Source of the DNA: WTFY01 sp965220875
Lineage (GTDB): Bacteria; Pseudomonadota; Gammaproteobacteria; UBA4575
NCBI GenBank assembly: GCA_965220875.1
Contig: OZ244849.1
Span: forward strand, 434,001 to 498,000
Direction: 5' to 3'
DNA: 64,000 bases
The notes beneath the pieces were generated by a model. The model ran no database searches, was not told where the DNA came from, and was given only the letters and a program-made list of their open reading frames with translations. Below are positions 1-8,404 of this stretch, in pieces. Within the stretch, counting starts at the first letter, position 1; every line of letters begins with the position of its first letter. A program made the position numbers and the translations under genes.

Positions 1-109
1 CTACACGACCAGCAAGAACAAGCGCACGACACCGGACAAGCTGGAAATGAAAAAATTCGACCCCGTCGTGCGACGCCACGTCCCCTACAAGGAAGCCAAG
101 ATCAAGTAA
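1..109 (+). CDS. rpmG: 50S ribosomal protein L33 (5'-truncated by window edge)
   Basis: The last 35 codons of a gene whose start lies left of the window. The reading frame starts at base 2 and ends at a TAA at 107-109. The basic C-terminal sequence, with YTTSKNKR, LEMKKFDP and a final KEAKIK, is typical of L33, a small protein of the large ribosomal subunit. In proteobacteria it usually follows rpmB, which would be expected just outside the window. No U-rich terminator is evident after it. Confidence 0.93.
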   Translation, partial: YTTSKNKRTTPDKLEMKKFDPVVRRHVPYKEAKIK

Positions 110-136
110 GCCGGTCCCCGGTTTCCCGGGCTCTCA

Positions 137-1330
137 TCACTTGGTACAGCGGACCCTGGCGGGCTGCAGCGAATAACGCTTCAGGTTCCTGGCGAACACC
201 TGCAGCACCCCGATCCCCGTCGCCTCCGCTTCCCTGCACCACTGGGTGATGGCCTGGATCAGGCGCTCATGGTTCGCATAGGTCTCGTTCCACAACTGCT
301 GTAACCGGCTTCGGTATTCGTACACCGTATGCAGCGCATCACTGTTCTGAAGAAGTTCCTGCAGGTGCTTGCGGTGCTGCGGCTTCAGCCGGGTATGCTC
401 GCGCACCAGCGCCGTACGCATCTGGCGCATCAGCTTGTTGTAACGTGAATCGATACCCGACCACTCCTCGCGAAAGGTGGGCAAGGTCACATGCTGGGCA
501 TAATCGGCCATGACATGCAGCTTGCTCGAGATGATCGCCCTGGCTGTTTCAAGATCGATCCTGTCCTTGCTCTTTCCCTTCATCGGCTCGGGAGCCCGCC
601 TGAGCACGCTCGCCAGGCGCAGAAAGGACAGCAGCTGGATATACAGCCAGCCGGCATCAATCTCCCACCGCTTGCATGAGAACTTGGCTGACCCGGGATA
701 GGCATGGTGATTGTTGTGCAACTCCTCGCCGCCAATGATCACACCGAGATTCAGTACGTTGGTCGAGCCGTCGGGTGTTTCGAAGTTCCTGTAGCCCAGG
801 TAATGGCCAAATCCGTTGACCACACCCGCCGCGGTGACAGGGATCCAGAGCATCTGTACCGCCCATATAATGACGCCCACTGTCCCGAACAGGCACAGGT
901 TGGCGGTCAGGGCCAGCATCACGCCGAGATATGAAAACCGGGTATACAGATTCCGCTCAATCCAGTCATCGGGTGTGCCGTGGCCGTAGTTTTCCAGGGT
1001 TTCCGGATTACAGGCTTCCGCCCTGTATAACTCCGAGCCCTGCCAGAACACCATGCCAATCCCCAGTACGTGCGGACTGTGCGGATCCTTTGCCGTTTCA
1101 GTATTCGCATGGTGCTTGCGATGAACGGCCACCCATTCCTTGGTGATCATGCCGGTCGTGGCCCAAAGCCAGAACCGGAACAGGTGTGCCGGTACCGGGT
1201 GCAGTGCCAGTGCACAGTGCGCCTGGCAACGATGCAGGAAAAGGGTGACAGAGATAATCGTCAGGTGGGTGAGCGCCAGCGTGAGGAATACGTATCCCCA
1301 CCATGGCAAAGTAACAAGCCCTTCAATCAC
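137..1330 (-). CDS. membrane fatty acid desaturase (DesA/acyl-CoA delta-9 desaturase family)
   Basis: A 397-residue integral membrane di-iron desaturase that would introduce a cis double bond into fatty acyl chains of membrane lipids. The three histidine boxes are present in order: HRCQAH near residue 34, HRKHH near residue 70, and HNNHH near residue 205. They are separated by hydrophobic membrane spans (for example around residues 10-30 and 133-165). The phrases FRFWLWATTG, GSELYRAEA and EELHNNHHAYPGSAKFS closely resemble Pseudomonas DesA-type desaturases. The C-terminal 130 residues after the last box form a charged, probably helical cytosolic extension. The gene stands alone, convergent with rpmG. 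Whether the substrate is phospholipid-bound acyl or acyl-CoA cannot be decided from sequence. Confidence 0.88.
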   Translation of the reverse strand: MIEGLVTLPWWGYVFLTLALTHLTIISVTLFLHRCQAHCALALHPVPAHLFRFWLWATTGMITKEWVAVHRKHHANTETAKDPHSPHVLGIGMVFWQGSELYRAEACNPETLENYGHGTPDDWIERNLYTRFSYLGVMLALTANLCLFGTVGVIIWAVQMLWIPVTAAGVVNGFGHYLGYRNFETPDGSTNVLNLGVIIGGEELHNNHHAYPGSAKFSCKRWEIDAGWLYIQLLSFLRLASVLRRAPEPMKGKSKDRIDLETARAIISSKLHVMADYAQHVTLPTFREEWSGIDSRYNKLMRQMRTALVREHTRLKPQHRKHLQELLQNSDALHTVYEYRSRLQQLWNETYANHERLIQAITQWCREAEATGIGVLQVFARNLKRYSLQPARVRCTK

Positions 1331-1449
1331 GTATTGACCCTGGTCAGTGACAGTTGTTCCGCTGAGGCATCAGACTGCCCTCAGGAGGTTCCATCATACG
1401 CCGTCATCCACAAAACAGGCAAGCGCTCCGGACCAATTCCTGCACAGGT

Positions 1450-3414
1450 TCAGCGGGCATCCGCCCGGTGCAGCAACAGGCTGCCGGAATCCTGCTGCAC
1501 CGCCTTCCATCCGGGGGCGATGTACAGGGTCGCCTGAGCCTCCACGATAATCCCGGGGCCCTCCACCTCCTGGCCTCGACCGACATCCGGCCTTCGGTAT
1601 ACCGGTGCCTGTAACCCGAGCTCCAGAAGCGCTGTCTGCTCGCACGGCCGACCGCGCTCCTTCCGGTCCATGCGCGACACGGGCATGTCCAGCGCATCGA
1701 TGCCCCGCGCAGTCAGCCGCACGTTGACCAGTTCGACCGGCACATCCAGGGCATAACCGTACCGCTCACGATGCCGCTCATGAAACGCACGGCCTGCGGC
1801 ATCGAGTTCCAGCCAGGGCAAACGCAGCGTTGCCGACTGTCCCTGGTAACGCAAGTCGGCCTCGCGCTTGAACCGGTATTCCGTGGCCGTCTGCGGCCCC
1901 AGGTCCTCGGCAAGCCTCAGCTGGAGCCGGTCAAAGACCACCTGGATCTCTTCTTCCCGGCAGTCGCCGAGGAGCCTGATATGGCTCTGCGAAACCTCCT
2001 TGCCGGGCGGGGCGACCAGCAGTCCCACTGCAGACAGGACCCCGGTATGGGCAGGCACCAGCGCCTGATGGATGCCCAGGGCCTCTGCCAGGTCGCAGAC
2101 ATGCAGCCCCCCGGCACCACCAAAGCTGACCAGGGTGAAGTCCTTCGGGTCATGACCACGGTGTACCGAGATCACGCGCAGCGCCTGCACCATCTGCTCG
2201 TTTGCCACGCGAACGATGCCCTGTGCACAGGTTTCGGTATCCAGGTCCAGCCGTTCGGCCAGTTTCGTGACCGCAGTGCAGGCCGCAGCGGCATCCAGTA
2301 CCAGGTTGCCGGCGAGCCTGCAGCATGCAGGCAGCCGCCCGAGCACCACGTGCGCATCGGTCACGGTGGCCTGGCTGCCACCCAGACCGTAACAGGCCGG
2401 CCCCGGTGATGCCCCGGCCGAATCCGGCCCCACCTGCAGCAGACCCCCTTCATCCACCCAGGCCACCGAGCCCCCGCCAGCCCCGATGGTGTGTATGTCC
2501 AGCATGGGGACGGCAACCGGCAGTCCCGCGACCTTGCCCTGGCCGGTCAGGCCGAATTCCCCGTCGATGATCGACACGTCCGTGGAGGTGCCTCCCATAT
2601 CAAAAGTGAGCAGTCGGCTGCATCCTGCACATTCCCCCGCATGCAAGCTGCCCCACAGGCCTCCTGCGGGTCCGGACAGCAGCAGGCGCACGGCATTGCG
2701 CTGAGCGGTATCCGCGCCCAGAGTAAGGCCATCGCTTTGCATGACTGAAATCCGGGTGTCCGGCAACTGTCTGCCCAGGCGCGACAGGTAACCCTGTATG
2801 ACCGGTCCCAGGTAGCTGTTGATCCAGGTCGCCAGCCCTCTCTCGTACTCACGGTACTCAGCCAGGACCTCGGACGAAACCGATACGAAATGGCTGCCGG
2901 CAAACCGGTCCCGAATGGCCTTCTCGAAACGGTCCTCCACAAACGAAAAAAGCAAGCAGACAGCAATGGCCTCGGCATCAAGCTGTTCCACCTGTGCAAC
3001 GAGCGCCTCAAGATCCTCGGCCCGCAGCAGCTCGATTGTCTCGCCTTGTGGGTCCACCCTGCCGCCTGTCTCCAGGCACAGCTGCGGATCACACAGCATG
3101 CGTCTTTTCCCGGGCGTCAGGTTGTACAGTTCATCGCGCGTCTGGCGTCCGATCTGCAACAGGTCCTTGAACCCCCGATTCGTAACGAACAGCGTGCGCG
3201 CGCCTTTTCCTTCCAGCAATGCATTGGTGGCTACCGTGGTACCATGCACAACCTGCAGTGCATTGATATTGATCCCCAGTGCGTCAATCCCGCGCAGCAT
3301 GGCAAGTTCCGGCGCATCGGGCGTAGACAGTTCCTTGTGTGTGAGCACGGATTGTCCATTAAAATAGACCAGGTCAGTAAAGGTTCCGCCAGTGTCAACA
3401 CCCAGTATATGCAT
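1450..3414 (-). CDS. hydantoinase/5-oxoprolinase A-family protein (HyuA-like)
   Basis: A 654-residue protein of the HyuA/OplA-A family, ATP-dependent enzymes opening hydantoin, N-methylhydantoin or 5-oxoproline rings. The N-terminus carries the actin-like phosphate-binding signature GVDTGGTFTD (residues 5-14), followed by VVHGTTVATNALLEG, a central DMGGTSTDVSI and the glycine-rich GAGGGSVAWVDEGG and GPDSAGASPGPACYG typical of the family. Length is close to the usual 650-700. The ATG start matches the conserved N-terminus. Normally a HyuB/OplB partner lies beside it; none is present within reach, so the partner is elsewhere or the protein acts alone. A gamma-glutamyltransferase lies 2 kb away, which is at most circumstantial support for an oxoproline role. 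Confidence 0.85.
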   Translation of the reverse strand: MHILGVDTGGTFTDLVYFNGQSVLTHKELSTPDAPELAMLRGIDALGININALQVVHGTTVATNALLEGKGARTLFVTNRGFKDLLQIGRQTRDELYNLTPGKRRMLCDPQLCLETGGRVDPQGETIELLRAEDLEALVAQVEQLDAEAIAVCLLFSFVEDRFEKAIRDRFAGSHFVSVSSEVLAEYREYERGLATWINSYLGPVIQGYLSRLGRQLPDTRISVMQSDGLTLGADTAQRNAVRLLLSGPAGGLWGSLHAGECAGCSRLLTFDMGGTSTDVSIIDGEFGLTGQGKVAGLPVAVPMLDIHTIGAGGGSVAWVDEGGLLQVGPDSAGASPGPACYGLGGSQATVTDAHVVLGRLPACCRLAGNLVLDAAAACTAVTKLAERLDLDTETCAQGIVRVANEQMVQALRVISVHRGHDPKDFTLVSFGGAGGLHVCDLAEALGIHQALVPAHTGVLSAVGLLVAPPGKEVSQSHIRLLGDCREEEIQVVFDRLQLRLAEDLGPQTATEYRFKREADLRYQGQSATLRLPWLELDAAGRAFHERHRERYGYALDVPVELVNVRLTARGIDALDMPVSRMDRKERGRPCEQTALLELGLQAPVYRRPDVGRGQEVEGPGIIVEAQATLYIAPGWKAVQQDSGSLLLHRADAR

Positions 3415-3632
3415 GATATTTCCGAATAAATCCGACCCGACAAGGTTTCAGGACCGGCCCTGCCGCCTTCATGGAAAGCCTAGACCGGCTGCGCACACCA
3501 TGCAGCACCGTGTGCGTTCAGGATCCACCACGGCAGTGCCATGGCATGGCCCAGCCCGAATGGCGGCGGCAAGGCGCTACTTTAACCATCCTTACCGGGA
3601 ATTTAAAGCCATGCCCGGCCGGCACAGCTAGC

Positions 3633-4676
3633 ATGGCGGGCAAAGGCGAATCCGCTTCCGTGGAAGCACCCGGCTCCCAGGCTTCCTCTTCCCGGGCAAT
3701 GCCCGAACTGGGCGTTTCCGTGCTGGAACACACCGCGCCGCCCTCGACCTCCCAGCCGGTGCTGGCATCCCTGCATTTCGGCAACGGCGCCCGCGCCCAT
3801 CCGGGCTCGCTGTCGATCCGGACGTGCCTGGAGATGCTCCCCGGCTCGAACCCGTTTATGCAGTACTGGCATACGCACTCGCAAACCGTTCAGGGCCAGT
3901 ACGCGCATGTATGCTACTCGTGCAGCCCGCACCTGCTGTTCGGTCATGTACAGTTGCCCTGCACGCCATCAGCCGACTTCGGCCGGGTCGCGCGGCAGGC
4001 CTACCTGGAAATCTATGGCTGCCTGCAGGATACGGCCTGCACGCACCTGCTGCGTACCTGGAATTACTTCCCGGGTATCATGCTCCCGTGCGCGGAACGC
4101 GCCAGCCGTTACGATGCGTTCTGCAGTGCACGCAAGCAGGCCATGCAGGCAAGCGGCATCACGAACCGTGTCTACCCCGCCGCCACCGTGATCGGCAGCC
4201 GCCGCGACGTCCTGCAGGTGTACTTCCTGGCCAGCGACACTCCCGGCACCGCAGTGGAAAATCCGCGTCAGACCAGTGCCTACGATTACCCCGTTGTCGA
4301 CCCGCACGCACCGCCCCTCTTTTCACGCGGCGTACTCAAGACCTGGAGCCGGCACACGCATTTCTATGTCTCCGGCACCGCCAGTATCGTCGGGCATGAA
4401 ACCCGGCACGTCGACAATGTCGGGGCACAACTCAACGAGTCCCTGAACAACGTGGAAACGCTGGTTGTGCATGCCAATGACCGGTACGGCTCGCGGCTCA
4501 ATGCGCAGGATGACCTGCTCTACATGAAGGTGTACGTGCGCCATCCGCACGACGCTTCCCAGATCAACCCTATCCTGGCTGCCAGACTTCCCGGTTCCAC
4601 ACCCAGGATCCTGCTCCGCGGTGACATGTGCCGGGAGGACCTGCTGGTCGAAATCGAGGCCCTTTACCAGGCCTGA
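3633..4676 (+). CDS. chorismatase, FkbO/Hyg5/XanB2 family
   Basis: A 347-residue protein with the C-terminal signature of chorismatases, around FYVSGTASIVGHETRHVDN followed by a Q..E...N pattern, within a YjgF/Rid-like fold. The family splits pyruvate from chorismate: FkbO gives a dihydroxycyclohexadiene acid, Hyg5 gives 3-hydroxybenzoate, and XanB2 gives 3- and 4-hydroxybenzoate for pigment and ubiquinone synthesis. Which reaction applies here cannot be read from sequence. The open frame extends upstream to 3471, but the first 54 codons look non-conserved; ATG 3633 is preferred and ATG 3699 is possible. mutM begins 10 bases after the stop, so the two are probably cotranscribed. A role as the 4-hydroxybenzoate source for ubiquinone is inference. 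Confidence 0.82.
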   Translation: MAGKGESASVEAPGSQASSSRAMPELGVSVLEHTAPPSTSQPVLASLHFGNGARAHPGSLSIRTCLEMLPGSNPFMQYWHTHSQTVQGQYAHVCYSCSPHLLFGHVQLPCTPSADFGRVARQAYLEIYGCLQDTACTHLLRTWNYFPGIMLPCAERASRYDAFCSARKQAMQASGITNRVYPAATVIGSRRDVLQVYFLASDTPGTAVENPRQTSAYDYPVVDPHAPPLFSRGVLKTWSRHTHFYVSGTASIVGHETRHVDNVGAQLNESLNNVETLVVHANDRYGSRLNAQDDLLYMKVYVRHPHDASQINPILAARLPGSTPRILLRGDMCREDLLVEIEALYQA

Positions 4677-4686
4677 GCCCTGCCGG

Positions 4687-5499
4687 ATGCCTGAACTGCC
4701 TGAAGTGGAAACCACCCGCAGGGGGATCAGCCGGCACGTCACGGGGCAGCGAATCACCGGCCTCGTCATCCACCAGCGCAACCTGCGCTGGCCGGTATCC
4801 CATCAGCTGGGCAGGAAGCTGAAAAACCAGTCGATACGGTCCGTATCACGGCGCGCCAAATACCTGCTGTTTGAAACGGCTGCCGGGCACCTTATCGTGC
4901 ACCTCGGCATGTCCGGCAGCCTGAGAATCGTCAGGGGTGATGCCCCGGCACAGAAGCACGACCATGTCGACTTCGTACTGGGCAGGAAAATCCTGAGATT
5001 CCATGACCCGCGGCGATTCGGGAGCATACACTGGACCTGCCGGGACCCCCTGCAGCACAAGCTGCTCCAGAGACTCGGCCCGGAGCCCCTCAGCGATGCC
5101 TTCAACGGCCGTTACCTGTACGGCCGTGCCGCGTCCAGAAAGGGAAGCGTCAAGGGTTTCATCATGAACAGTGAAATCGTGGCGGGAATAGGCAACATCT
5201 ATGCCAGCGAGGCACTTTTCCTGAGCGGCATCCACCCGCAGCGGGCAGCAAACCGCATCGCCCTGAAGCGCTATGAAAAACTGGCCGAAAGCATCAAGAA
5301 AGTGCTCGGGAAGGCCATCGATTCAGGGGGGACCACGTTGCGGGATTTCCTGCGCGAGGATGGCAGGCCGGGCTACTTCGCCCTCGAACTGAACGTATAC
5401 GACCGTGCAGGAAAAGCGTGCCGGCTGTGCGGCCAGCCGATCCGGGTTCGCGTGCTGGGCCAGCGCAGCAGCTATTTCTGCAGCCACTGCCAGCACTGA
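4687..5499 (+). CDS. mutM: formamidopyrimidine-DNA glycosylase (Fpg/MutM)
   Basis: A 270-residue base-excision repair glycosylase/AP lyase that removes 8-oxoguanine and formamidopyrimidines. The start at ATG 4687 gives the diagnostic N-terminus MPELPEVETTRRG, where Pro2 is the Schiff-base nucleophile and Glu3 the general acid. The middle holds HLGMSGSLR and the helix-two-turn-helix region around NSEIVAGIGNIYASEALF. The C-terminus has the zinc finger CRLCGQPIRVRVLGQRSSYFC..C, with four cysteines. Length matches the family. A longer in-frame extension to 4621 overlaps the chorismatase and is rejected because Pro2 must be N-terminal. Confidence 0.97.
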   Translation: MPELPEVETTRRGISRHVTGQRITGLVIHQRNLRWPVSHQLGRKLKNQSIRSVSRRAKYLLFETAAGHLIVHLGMSGSLRIVRGDAPAQKHDHVDFVLGRKILRFHDPRRFGSIHWTCRDPLQHKLLQRLGPEPLSDAFNGRYLYGRAASRKGSVKGFIMNSEIVAGIGNIYASEALFLSGIHPQRAANRIALKRYEKLAESIKKVLGKAIDSGGTTLRDFLREDGRPGYFALELNVYDRAGKACRLCGQPIRVRVLGQRSSYFCSHCQH

Positions 5500-5518
5500 C
5501 GGACCCGCACGCGGTCCG
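5500..5518. terminator. short hairpin between convergent mutM and ggt
   Basis: CGGACC (5500-5505) and GGTCCG (5513-5518) form a perfect 6-bp stem with a 7-base loop, directly after the mutM stop and upstream of the ggt stop on the other strand. There is no U-tract on either side, so a terminator function is only suggested by its position. Confidence 0.25.
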
Positions 5519-5575
5519 GCTCCCGCGGGACCGGGGCGGACGGATGCCGGCCGGGCGCATCCCGTTCCGATCCCC

Positions 5576-7276
5576 CTATTGCCCCACTTCCATGCTGCCG
5601 ATCCCGCGCGGGTCGCTTGCCGCAGTGACCCGTCCGGTTCCGCGGTCCCAAATGACGGCCTGCATGTTCCCGTACCTGCGCCCCAGGCGTTCAAGGGTAT
5701 GCCCCAGGCTCGTGAGTTCCGCCTGCATCTGCGGGTCGAAGGCGCCGCTTTCGAACTGGATGAGATCCGGGACCAGCTGGTGGTGATAACGCGGCAGCGT
5801 GACCATGGCCTGCACACCGCCCCCTTCTGCGAATTCAAGCGCCGCCAGCAATACCATGGTGATGATCCGGCTCCCGCCGGGCGTGCCCAGGACTGCGACC
5901 CGGCGTCCGTCGTCAAGAAACGTGGGAGACATGCTTGACAACATGCGTTTTCCGGGCTCGATGGCATTGGCCTGACCGCCGATCAGTCCATACAGGTTCG
6001 GATACCCCGGCTTGATCACGAAATCATCCATCTCGTTATTCAGCAATACCCCCGTGCCGGGAGGCACGAACCCGGATCCGAACGGGAAGTTGACGGAAAG
6101 CGTGGCCGCAACCCGGTTGCCCTCGCGGTCAATGATGGAAAAATGGGTGGTATCCCGACCCGCAGCCGAATCAAGCGCACCGGCAATCCCGTACTCATCC
6201 AGGAGCCGGCGGCTTGAAGTGGCCATTCCGGGATCGAAATCGGCAAACAGGTCGCTGGCATGACGACGTGACAAAAGCTCCTGTACCGGGACTTTCACGA
6301 AATCCGGATCGCCCAGGTGCCGGGCACGGTCGAGGTAGGCTCGCCTCATCGCTTCGACGACGGCATGCGTGCGTTGAACACTTCCCGGCGGCGGGAGGTC
6401 CTGCAGCGACAGCATGTTGAGCATCTGCGCCAGAACCATGCCGCCGGAGGAGGGCAGTGCCGCACTGGTAATGCTCATGTTCCGGTAGGTGGCGGACACG
6501 GGCTGGCGTTCCCTGACGCGGTACCGTGCCAGATCCTGCAGCTGCCAGATGCCCCCTGCTCGCCGAACCCCTTCGACCAGCTGCCGGGCTACCTCGCCGC
6601 CGTAGAACCCGTCTGCGCCCTGGTCACGTATCCGTTCCAGGACACGGGCCAGCTGCGGCTGGCGCAAGAGGAATCCCTCCCCGGGCACTTCCCCGTGGTC
6701 CAGGAAGATGGCGCCACCTCGTGGCGAGTCGCGCAGGCGGCCCATGCTGAAAGCCGCCAGTTCCCGGTAACGGGTATCCACCGGAAATCCGTCCCGGGCC
6801 AGTCGGATCGCCTCCTGCAACACCGCATCCAGCGGCAAGGTTCCGTAATTGCGGGACAGGTGCACGATGGCAGCAGGCACTCCGGGGATGCCGGCTGCCA
6901 GGGGCCCGGCGACAGACTGCCCGGTGGGCTGCCCGGCATCGTCCAGATACATGTCACGGGTTGCGGCAAGCGGTGCCGTTTCCCTGCCGTCCAGCATGAC
7001 ATCCCGGTCATCCGAGGCCGTGTGCAGCAGCCAGAACCCGCCTCCGCCCAGCCCGGAAGAATAGGGCTCCACCACGGCGAGGGCCGCGGTCACGGCGACG
7101 GCCGCATCAAAGGCATTGCCTCCCTGCTCCAGAATCTCGATCCCTGCCCGGGTGGCGAGCGGATGCGCACTGGCCACGGCATGCCCGGACGGAAGGCCCG
7201 AGGCGAAACCGGGATCATGCTGGAACGTGCACGCGACCAGCGCGGGCGCGAAAAGCGCGAAAATCAGGATTCGCAT
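5576..7276 (-). CDS. ggt: gamma-glutamyltransferase, predicted lipoprotein
   Basis: A 566-residue N-terminal nucleophile hydrolase that cleaves the gamma-glutamyl bond of glutathione and related compounds in the periplasm. The start at 7276 gives MRILIFALFAPALVAC, a signal peptide ending in a lipobox (LVAC), so the protein is predicted to be lipid-anchored. The substrate region EPYSSGLGGGGFWLL and the autoprocessing site GRDTTHFSIID are present; the threonine before HFS is the expected nucleophile exposed after self-cleavage. Further conserved parts are NNEMDDF and MLSSMSPTF. The open frame extends upstream to 7438 inside coaD, which is rejected. It starts 10 bases after the coaD stop, so it is likely the distal gene of a coaD-ggt unit. 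Confidence 0.93.
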   Translation of the reverse strand: MRILIFALFAPALVACTFQHDPGFASGLPSGHAVASAHPLATRAGIEILEQGGNAFDAAVAVTAALAVVEPYSSGLGGGGFWLLHTASDDRDVMLDGRETAPLAATRDMYLDDAGQPTGQSVAGPLAAGIPGVPAAIVHLSRNYGTLPLDAVLQEAIRLARDGFPVDTRYRELAAFSMGRLRDSPRGGAIFLDHGEVPGEGFLLRQPQLARVLERIRDQGADGFYGGEVARQLVEGVRRAGGIWQLQDLARYRVRERQPVSATYRNMSITSAALPSSGGMVLAQMLNMLSLQDLPPPGSVQRTHAVVEAMRRAYLDRARHLGDPDFVKVPVQELLSRRHASDLFADFDPGMATSSRRLLDEYGIAGALDSAAGRDTTHFSIIDREGNRVAATLSVNFPFGSGFVPPGTGVLLNNEMDDFVIKPGYPNLYGLIGGQANAIEPGKRMLSSMSPTFLDDGRRVAVLGTPGGSRIITMVLLAALEFAEGGGVQAMVTLPRYHHQLVPDLIQFESGAFDPQMQAELTSLGHTLERLGRRYGNMQAVIWDRGTGRVTAASDPRGIGSMEVGQ

Positions 7277-7286
7277 CCGGGACCGG

Positions 7287-7778
7287 TTACTTCCTGCCTG
7301 CCGCCCTGTCCTGTAATGCCTGAACCACATCGGGAGAGACGAATCCTGAAATGTCACCGCCGAGGCTGGCGATCTCCCGCACCAGGCTGGAGGAAATGAA
7401 CGTGTGTTCTTCGGAAGGAGTGAGAAATATGGTTTCAAACTCCGAATCCAGGCGGCGGTTCATGCTCGCCAGCTGAAACTCGAATTCGAAATCCGATACC
7501 GCACGAAGCCCGCGCAGGATGGCTTTGGCATCCTGCTGGCGTGCAAAATCCACCAGAAGTCCGTCAAAGCCGTGCACCTCGGCATTGGGAATGGACACGA
7601 GGGCCTTCCTGGCAAGTTCCACCCGCTTGGCCAGATCAAAGAAAGGCAGCTTGACATCCCCGCCCGTGGCCACCCCCACGACCACCCGGTCAAAAATTCC
7701 GCACGCGCGGCGCACGAGGTCGCTATGACCATTGGTAATGGGGTCGAACGTTCCCGGATAGACTGCAACGAGCGCCAT
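7287..7778 (-). CDS. coaD: phosphopantetheine adenylyltransferase
   Basis: A 163-residue enzyme of coenzyme A synthesis, transferring AMP from ATP to 4'-phosphopantetheine to make dephospho-CoA. The nucleotidyltransferase signature is complete: YPGTFDPITNGHSDLVRRA with the NGH version of HxGH near residue 18, and the later EEHTFISSSLVREIA corresponding to the ISST/S-x-x-R motif. Length is standard for CoaD. It is followed by ggt and preceded by rsmD on the same strand, the rsmD-coaD pairing being common in proteobacteria. Confidence 0.97.
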   Translation of the reverse strand: MALVAVYPGTFDPITNGHSDLVRRACGIFDRVVVGVATGGDVKLPFFDLAKRVELARKALVSIPNAEVHGFDGLLVDFARQQDAKAILRGLRAVSDFEFEFQLASMNRRLDSEFETIFLTPSEEHTFISSSLVREIASLGGDISGFVSPDVVQALQDRAAGRK

Positions 7779-7840
7779 GCCCGGATTCTAGCATGAAGCC
7801 CTTGTGCACGGGGCGCACCGCCTGCCGGCGCAACTCAGGT

Positions 7841-8404
7841 TCAGGGTTCCAGCGAGTACAGTTCATGGCGCACCTGCCCGGAGGTCTTCCCGCGTACCCG
7901 GGACAGGGATTGCGGACAGGGCGAGCTGGTCTGTACCGGGGACTCGACGTACACCAGGCCGGCGGTGCGGACCAGCCTGCGCGCCATGAGCACCGGCAAC
8001 GCCTGCTGCAGCAGGCCGGTCCCGAAGGGTGGATCAAGAAACACGATGTCAAAGGCCTGCTCCGCATGCCTGACGTACTGCACGGCATCTTCCTGCACGA
8101 TCTCGACCTGCCGGGCTTCAAGCATGCGTTTCTGCTCGGCGAGTACGGCCGTGACCGACGCGTCGTGATCGACCATCACTACCCGCCCCGCCCCCCGGGA
8201 AGCGGCCTCGAAGCCCAGGGCGCCGCTGCCGGCAAACAGGTCCAGGCAACAGGCCCCGGTGATCCGGTCCGACAGCCAGTTGAACAGGGTCTCGCGCACC
8301 CGGTCGGGAGTAGGCCGGATCTGCGGGACTTGTGCAAACCGGATGCGGCGACTGCGCCAGGCCCCGCCTATGATGCGCAGACTATTCCTTGTCCGGGCCG
8401 CCAA
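7841..8404 (-). CDS. rsmD: 16S rRNA (guanine(966)-N(2))-methyltransferase
   Basis: A 187-residue SAM-dependent methyltransferase that modifies G966 of 16S rRNA. The N-terminus RIIGGAWRSRRIRF and the following RPTPDRVRETLFNWL are family hallmarks, then comes the SAM loop DLFAGSGALGFEAASRGA and the catalytic motif DIVFLDPPFGTGL. The start overlaps the last 23 bases of the upstream peptidase gene, indicating translational coupling. Neighbouring rsmD, ftsY and coaD is a classic gammaproteobacterial arrangement. Confidence 0.96.
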   Translation of the reverse strand: MAARTRNSLRIIGGAWRSRRIRFAQVPQIRPTPDRVRETLFNWLSDRITGACCLDLFAGSGALGFEAASRGAGRVVMVDHDASVTAVLAEQKRMLEARQVEIVQEDAVQYVRHAEQAFDIVFLDPPFGTGLLQQALPVLMARRLVRTAGLVYVESPVQTSSPCPQSLSRVRGKTSGQVRHELYSLEP

